Positions 6,319 through 9,886 of a stretch of DNA of 9,886 nt are shown here, piece after piece (positions within the stretch are counted from its first letter, which is position 1; every line of letters begins with the position of its first letter). The position numbers and the translations under genes were made by a program. The notes beneath the pieces are model-generated. The model was not told where the DNA came from and made no database searches. It saw only the letters and a list, made by a program, of their open reading frames with translations. Source of the stretch: UBA7803 sp041690675 (GTDB taxonomy: Bacteria > Pseudomonadota > Gammaproteobacteria > Pseudomonadales > Azotimanducaceae); assembly GCA_041690675.1 (NCBI GenBank), contig JAWLGU010000120.1:1-9886 (forward strand), given 5' to 3'.

Positions 6319-6738
6319 TCAGACGTCCGGCCGAAACACCGCGACGAACACCTCGCCGTGATCCTCGAAGTCCACACGCACCCGCATGCCGATGTGCACG
6401 TCCTCGACCGCACAACCAACGATGTTGGCCGGCAACCGCAGGCCCGGCTGCTCGTCCAGCTCCACCAGGGCGATCACGTAGGGCACCGGCACCTCCGGGT
6501 GGTAGCGATGGTGGTTCACCGTGAAGGTGAACACGCAGCCTTTGCCGCTCACCGGCTCCGCCGCCAGATGGTTGGCGCCCAGCGCCTGCCGCTCCGGCGG
6601 GTGTACCCACCGGCCGGTGCGGCGATCGCGCAGGATCATGAGCTTGCCCTCGCGCCCGCCGGTCCAGAACGGCCGGTTGAGGTCGTCGAGCTGTGGCAGG
6701 ATGCGCGGCGCGGGGATGCTGGTGGCGGACTGTGTCAT
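6319..6738 (-). CDS. DUF35 OB-fold protein lacking its zinc-ribbon cysteines
   Basis: 139 residues, ATG at 6738. It has the order of DUF35 proteins (rubredoxin-like zinc ribbon, then OB-fold): NRPFWTGGREGKLMILRDRR (21-40) leads into the ribbon, GRWVHPP (42-48) keeps the surrounding residues, and GKGCVFTFTVNHHRYHPEVP (65-84) to VDFEDHGEVFVAVFRP is the OB-fold. The C-x2-C pair is replaced by Asp38 and Thr41, and the second CPxC pair by Ala52 and Ala55, so zinc binding there is unlikely. Family members act as small partners or activators of thiolase-like enzymes and of MaoC hydratases in side-chain oxidation (for example the DUF35 part of ChsH2). No thiolase is in the window. It is the first gene of an operon with the GntR and transporter genes and is transcribed divergently from the P450. 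Confidence 0.8.
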   Translation of the reverse strand: MTQSATSIPAPRILPQLDDLNRPFWTGGREGKLMILRDRRTGRWVHPPERQALGANHLAAEPVSGKGCVFTFTVNHHRYHPEVPVPYVIALVELDEQPGLRLPANIVGCAVEDVHIGMRVRVDFEDHGEVFVAVFRPDV

Positions 6739-6811
6739 GGCTTGGTCGGGCGCTCCGGTCGTCTCATGGTTCGCGGCGCAGCGAGGAACTTCGCATCCCG
6801 CGGTCGAATCG

Positions 6812-6833
6812 AAATCATATAGACTCGTTCACT
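6812..6833 (+). promoter_or_regulatory. Shared 22-bp box upstream of the P450 gene (copy 2)
   Basis: AAATC-N3-TAGACT-N2-TTCACT, ending 25 nt before the ATG at 6859, with the same layout as 2274-2295. It contains TATAGA (6818-6823), which could serve as a -10 for the P450 although no good -35 is seen. It also overlaps the -10 and most of the spacer of the divergent minus-strand promoter, so one bound protein could control both directions. Confidence 0.55.
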
Positions 6834-6842
6834 ATGTGCCAA
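6814..6842 (-). promoter_or_regulatory. Sigma-70 promoter of the DUF35-GntR-transporter operon
   Basis: On the minus strand TTGGCA (plus 6837-6842) and TATGAT (plus 6814-6819) are separated by 17 nt; each matches its consensus at 5 of 6 positions. Transcription would begin near 6807, about 70 nt before the DUF35 start. The shared box lies across it. Confidence 0.6.
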
Positions 6843-6858
6843 CGAAAAGGAGACTGAT

Positions 6859-8061
6859 ATGAGCGCCGTTCCTGACCACGTACCGAGCCACCTGGTCATC
6901 GAGCCGGAGCCTCTGCACCGGCATACGTTCGATGCCGATCCGTTCGCCAACACCGCGGTTCGCGACCTGCCGGAGTTGTTCTACGTGGCAGACCCCAACG
7001 ACATCCGGGGCCGCGGCGGCCACTGGGTCGCTACCACCGACGCGCTGATCCGCGAGATTCTGCGCGATGCCGAACGCTTCTCGAGCCACGCCATCGCCGG
7101 CTTCTCGATGCTGCTCGGTCAGCAGTGGCCACTGATTCCGCTGGAGATCGACCCGCCCCTGCAGACGGAATTCCGTCGTGTGATGGCACCCATCCTCGCT
7201 CCGAAGCGGGTGAAAGCCATGGAGGACGACATCCGGGCGCTCGCTGTCCAGCTCATCGACAAGATCCGAGATGACGGCGAATGTGACTTCACCGAGGCGT
7301 TCGGCACGCCACTGCCCGTGGTGATCTTCATGCGCCTGATGGGCATGCCGCTGGACCAGCTCGACACCTTCCTCGAATGGGAACACGACCTGCTGCACTC
7401 CGCAGACATGGGTAAGCGGGTAGCCGCCGCCCAGAGCATCTACCAGTTTCTGCTCGAGCTCATCGAAACGCGCCGCGCCGACCCGCAGGACGATCTCGTC
7501 AGCCTGGCCGTGACGATGGAGGTCGAGGGCAAGCCCTTGGACCAGGACCAGATCATGGGCATGTGCTACCTGTTCTTCGTCGGGGGCCTGGATACGGTGG
7601 CGGCCACCCTCGGCTACATCTTCTACTATCTGGCCACCCACGAAGCGGACCGGCAGCGCCTCGCCGCGGATTTCTCCCTCATTCCCGATGCCATCGAGGA
7701 GCTCATGCGCCGTCACTCGGTGGTCAGCACCCGCCGTCTGGTGACCCGGGACATGACGTTTCACGGCGTTCAGCTCAAGGCGGGCGACTACATCGAATGC
7801 GACCTCAGCCTGGCCGGCACCGACCCCGCAGCGGTGGACGATCCCCTCACCGTGGACATCACCCGAAGGCCGAATCCTCACCTGGCCTTCGGCGGCGGGC
7901 CGCACCGTTGCTTCGGCTCGAACCTGGCCCGTGCCGAGATGCGCATCGGCATCGAAGAATGGTTGAAGCGGATCCCCGATTTCCACGTCAAGCCCGGTGC
8001 TGAGCTTCACTCACACCTGGGCGTCAAAGGCCTCGATGCCCTACCCATCGTCTGGAAGTAG
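6859..8061 (+). CDS. Cytochrome P450, CYP101 (P450cam)-like
   Basis: 400 residues, soluble class I bacterial P450, with AAGGAGA ending 5 nt before the ATG. The heme ligand is Cys351 in FGGGPHRCFGSNLAR, ExxR is Glu281-Arg284, and the I-helix oxygen-activation motif is VGGLDT with Asp245-Thr246. Much of the chain aligns by eye to P450cam of Pseudomonas putida: PDHVPSHLV at the N-terminus, GGHWVATTDALIRE, DPPLQTEFR, CDFTE, FFVGGLDTV, FHGVQLKAGD, EWLKRIPDF and LDALPIVW at the end. Arg112 (redox-partner side) is kept, but camphor-binding Tyr96 is Trp90 and Asp297 is Thr, so the substrate is probably not camphor. Monooxygenation of a terpenoid-like or other compact hydrophobic molecule is likely. 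No ferredoxin or reductase gene is adjacent. Its 3' end overlaps the convergent DUF2889 gene by 21 bp, and the shared 22-bp box lies upstream. Confidence 0.94.
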   Translation: MSAVPDHVPSHLVIEPEPLHRHTFDADPFANTAVRDLPELFYVADPNDIRGRGGHWVATTDALIREILRDAERFSSHAIAGFSMLLGQQWPLIPLEIDPPLQTEFRRVMAPILAPKRVKAMEDDIRALAVQLIDKIRDDGECDFTEAFGTPLPVVIFMRLMGMPLDQLDTFLEWEHDLLHSADMGKRVAAAQSIYQFLLELIETRRADPQDDLVSLAVTMEVEGKPLDQDQIMGMCYLFFVGGLDTVAATLGYIFYYLATHEADRQRLAADFSLIPDAIEELMRRHSVVSTRRLVTRDMTFHGVQLKAGDYIECDLSLAGTDPAAVDDPLTVDITRRPNPHLAFGGGPHRCFGSNLARAEMRIGIEEWLKRIPDFHVKPGAELHSHLGVKGLDALPIVWK

Positions 8062-8781
8062 CTGGACGGGAATGCCCAGGTCGGCGAGCAGCGCGTCTTC
8101 GGCGCCGGTGAAATCGCGGTCGGAGCCCCGCACGCGACGAGCCGTATCGCGCACGCCCGACTGAAAGCTGATGCACGAAGGCGCGGCATGGACGTCTGCG
8201 GCACTCACCCAGGCATTCTGGTCGATGAAGCGGCCGTGAGAGATCCGCACAGCCCGGCGCAACAGCATGATCTCCAGGTACGCGGAAGGATCGTCGCCCG
8301 CACGTACCCCGGTGTGGATCTGGGCAACGGGCACCCCCTGCCAGAACTCAGGCACCACGATGCGGTCGTGGGCGATCTCCCAGGCTCGTGAGTCCCGCCC
8401 GTCGATCTGCAGGGTCGCCCGCTCGCACGCGTAGCTCCCAGCCACCGCGATTCGATAGTCGCGGCCTGGCAGGTCGAGGCGCAGATGATCCAGCCCGAGC
8501 ATGACGAGATCGAACACATGGGTGCAGTGCCGGGCCGCCTTGGACGCACCGTCCATTGTGAACCGTTCGCGGACGTCGTGGCCTTCGAAATCGGTAAGCG
8601 CTGCCAGTGCGCCGGGACAGGTGACCCAGGGCACGCGGTGCGCCACCCCCGTGACGGCGGCTACCCGGTCACCGCGGAGCTCGAGACAGACCCCGAAGCG
8701 GTGGAAATTGTCCTCGAGATCCACGGCGATGCCGGCGGGAAGCCGCCGGACGAGGATGCGGCGCTGATAGGTCTGCTCCAC
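8041..8781 (-). CDS. DUF2889 family protein of unknown function
   Basis: 246 residues, starting at GTG 8781, 12 nt after the stop of the hotdog gene, with GAGGG upstream. The DUF2889 hallmarks are visible: EDNFHRFGVCLELRGDRV (23-40), PWVTCPGAL (51-59) and HCTHVFDLV (85-93), with conserved Cys55, His85, Cys86 and His88. The C-terminal half has a strand-rich pattern and ends in LLADLGIPVQLLPDDG. The family has no established function; members occur near acyl-CoA catabolism genes in proteobacteria, which fits here. It is probably cotranscribed with the frameshifted hotdog gene, and its last 21 bp overlap the 3' end of the P450 gene on the other strand. The Cys/His clusters could bind metal, but this is only a guess. 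Confidence 0.8.
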   Translation of the reverse strand: MEQTYQRRILVRRLPAGIAVDLEDNFHRFGVCLELRGDRVAAVTGVAHRVPWVTCPGALAALTDFEGHDVRERFTMDGASKAARHCTHVFDLVMLGLDHLRLDLPGRDYRIAVAGSYACERATLQIDGRDSRAWEIAHDRIVVPEFWQGVPVAQIHTGVRAGDDPSAYLEIMLLRRAVRISHGRFIDQNAWVSAADVHAAPSCISFQSGVRDTARRVRGSDRDFTGAEDALLADLGIPVQLLPDDG

Positions 8782-8793
8782 CGCCGTCGGCCC

Positions 8794-9374
8794 TCACCCA
8801 CCCAGCGCCTCGCGATGCTTCTGCCGCTCGATGGCGCGGTGACGCTGCATCATGGCCACCGCTTTGGACTTCAGCTCGTCGTCCGGCTCCGGCAGCACCA
8901 CCGGACCGTGCTCCCGGCTCGGCAGCAGCACCGTGGCTTCGCCGGGAGCCGTCACTTCACCGCGCTGGTTGGTCGCCCGCAAGGCGATGTCCACGAAGCA
9001 GCGACTGCCGATGACCCGCTTACCCACCACCTCGCCGGTGAGGACGTGGGTATCACCGATGTAGTTGAACTTGCGCATCTCATCGTGCTGGCTGAACACC
9101 CAGCCGTCGTCACCCACCCAGTCGGTGAGGTAATGAGAGATCCAGCACTGACGCATCACCGCGTAGTCGTAGGCCATGGGGTTGCCGATCTTCTGCGCCC
9201 ACGCGCTCTCCCAGTGCAGCCGCTGCGCGACATCCGGAATCCCGGCGTCGTTCGTGATGTAGAACTTCGGAATGCGCTGCCGGTTCTTGTAGTTGATCTG
9301 GCGCGCTCGATGTCCTCGTCCTTGATTTCGTAGTCGAACGACTCGGCCTTCGACTCCGGCCGGGATTCACTCAT
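8794..9374 (-). pseudogene. MaoC/FAS1-type hotdog dehydratase family protein, interrupted by a frameshift
   Basis: The N-terminus starts at ATG 9374 with AGGAG 8 nt upstream and reads MSESRPESKAESFDYEIKDE followed by DIERA. That frame then turns to nonsense and stops at 9156. The next frame picks up without a gap as QINYKNRQRIPKFYITNDAG, then AWAQKIGNPMAYDYAVMRQC and WISHYLTDWVGDDGWV, to the stop at 8794. A single base missing near 9300 (CC where CCC would restore GCC CAG) explains this; repaired, the product has 193 residues. The YDYxxMRQxW...H.LTDW.GDDGW block and the closing TGEVVGKR...DIALRATNQRGEVTAPG strands look like the hotdog fold of MaoC/FAS1-type dehydratases, which hydrate enoyl-CoA often as heteromers. 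No canonical catalytic Asp-His MaoC motif is seen. Either a real lesion or a draft-assembly error; an internal ATG at 9177 would give only a truncated 127-residue product. Confidence 0.75.
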
Positions 9375-9399
9375 GCTGCCAACTCCTCGCGACGGCGTT

Positions 9400-9435
9400 C
9401 GGGTTCTCTGATCGACGGATGGATCAGAGAACCCG
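9400..9435. terminator. Perfect 14-bp hairpin between the TonB receptor and hotdog genes
   Basis: CGGGTTCTCTGATC (9400-9413) pairs fully with GATCAGAGAACCCG (9422-9435) around an 8-nt loop. It follows the TonB receptor stop by 6 nt on the minus strand and precedes the hotdog SD by about 15 nt. No T-run follows, so it is at best a non-canonical terminator; it may instead be a 3' stabiliser or attenuator that separates receptor expression from the downstream genes. Confidence 0.55.
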
Positions 9436-9441
9436 GGGGGC

Positions 9442-9886
9442 TCACTCGTTGCCGAACGTCTTGCGCACCTCGATGCCGTAGAACCGCGGCTCTCGCACCA
9501 GCACCCCGGCATAACTGAGCGACACGTCTGCAGAGGGCACGATGTCCTCCTTGTCGAGGAGATTGGTGCCGTAGACCGCGATGTTCAGTCCGTGACGCGG
9601 GATGTCGAAGTCGACCCGGGCATTCAGCCAGCCGCGCGACTTCAGCAGATCGTCGCGCAGCTCGAGATTGCCCACCGGACTCAGCAGCGGGTCGTACTTG
9701 TCGCCGCGCGCCCGGTCGATCCACGACCAGTCGGCCTGAATGCCGAGGACGCCGAGATCCGTCACGGGGGTCTCGTAGCGCCCGTGTATGCTGTAGGTCC
9801 ACGGGCGCTCGCCGTCGACCTTGTCGCCGTCGCGCAGCCGGCTGCAGAGCCCCCGCAGTTGCCCGGGGGTTCCTTCTATGATGTCG
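9442..9886 (-). CDS. TonB-dependent receptor, C-terminal beta-barrel end (5' end outside the window)
   Basis: 147 residues plus stop, open to the right edge. Alternating strands with aromatic girdles (WTYSIHGRYETP, LGVLGIQADWSWIDRARGD, WLNARVDFDIP), the near-terminal motif LNIAVYGTNLLDKED and the last strand REPRFYGIEVRKTFGNE are typical of the barrel end of TonB-dependent outer-membrane receptors, here with NE after the usual final Phe-Gly. These take up large or scarce ligands using energy from TonB-ExbBD. The plug domain and any signal are not in the window. It is upstream of the hotdog and DUF2889 genes on the same strand, so it may bring in the compound they process; the ligand is unknown. 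Confidence 0.88.
   Translation of the reverse strand, partial: DIIEGTPGQLRGLCSRLRDGDKVDGERPWTYSIHGRYETPVTDLGVLGIQADWSWIDRARGDKYDPLLSPVGNLELRDDLLKSRGWLNARVDFDIPRHGLNIAVYGTNLLDKEDIVPSADVSLSYAGVLVREPRFYGIEVRKTFGNE

Noticed and set aside
5530..6822. Plus-strand open frame (430 codons) opposite GntR and DUF35
   Set aside because: Crosses two well-supported minus-strand genes and their gap; composition is His/Arg/Leu-rich with no recognisable motif.
6832..8010. Minus-strand open frame (392 codons) opposite the P450
   Set aside because: The plus strand carries every P450 motif; this frame is its antisense shadow.
9156..9512. A single 118-codon gene reading through 9374
   Set aside because: It begins inside the TonB receptor gene and loses sense after base 9300; only its 9374-9300 part is the true N-terminus of the hotdog gene.

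Overview
This is a GC-rich, gene-dense window on a draft scaffold (100 Ns at 1324-1423). It looks like a Gram-negative proteobacterium, most likely a gammaproteobacterium. The evidence is a TonB-dependent outer-membrane receptor, the start of a large repeat-rich surface adhesin, a CYP101 (P450cam)-like P450, and two -24/-12 (sigma-54) promoter sequences. The exact taxon cannot be fixed from the sequence.

Left block (1-2203, all minus strand): a probable cell-surface module. A single-pass membrane protein (2132 to 741) has an FHA-like N-terminal part, a PVGE tandem repeat broken by the assembly gap, and a TPR-like C-terminal part. Downstream of it lies the N-terminus of a Gly/Asp-repeat adhesin of BapA-like type (561 to the window edge). 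Each gene has its own sigma-54 promoter sequence in its 5' gap: TGGCAC-N5-TTGCA at 2188-2203 and TGGCAA-N5-TTGCA at 671-687. The two therefore look co-regulated by RpoN and an enhancer-binding protein.

Right block (2274-9886): a catabolic island, apparently for a hydrophobic carboxylic acid or terpenoid/steroid-like substrate; the substrate itself is not determined. It contains an AMP-forming acyl-CoA ligase (+), an operon of DUF35 OB-fold protein, GntR/FCD regulator and GPH-type cation symporter (-), a P450cam-like P450 (+), then a frameshifted MaoC/FAS1-type hotdog protein followed by a DUF2889 protein (-), and the C-terminus of a TonB-dependent receptor (-). A plausible division of labour is TonB receptor and GPH symporter for uptake, P450 for hydroxylation, ligase for CoA activation, hotdog and DUF35 proteins for side-chain or beta-oxidation chemistry, and GntR for control. 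No thiolase, ferredoxin or ferredoxin reductase is present, so those partners must lie elsewhere.

The most notable signals are the paired sigma-54 promoters of the surface module and a 22-bp box that precedes both plus-strand catabolic genes exactly 25 nt before their start codons. The second copy of this box lies inside a well-formed divergent sigma-70 promoter. Other oddities are a DUF35 protein that has lost all its zinc-ribbon cysteines, a P450cam homologue with Trp at the camphor-binding Tyr position, a single-base frameshift in the hotdog gene, and a perfect 14-bp hairpin between the TonB receptor gene and the hotdog gene.
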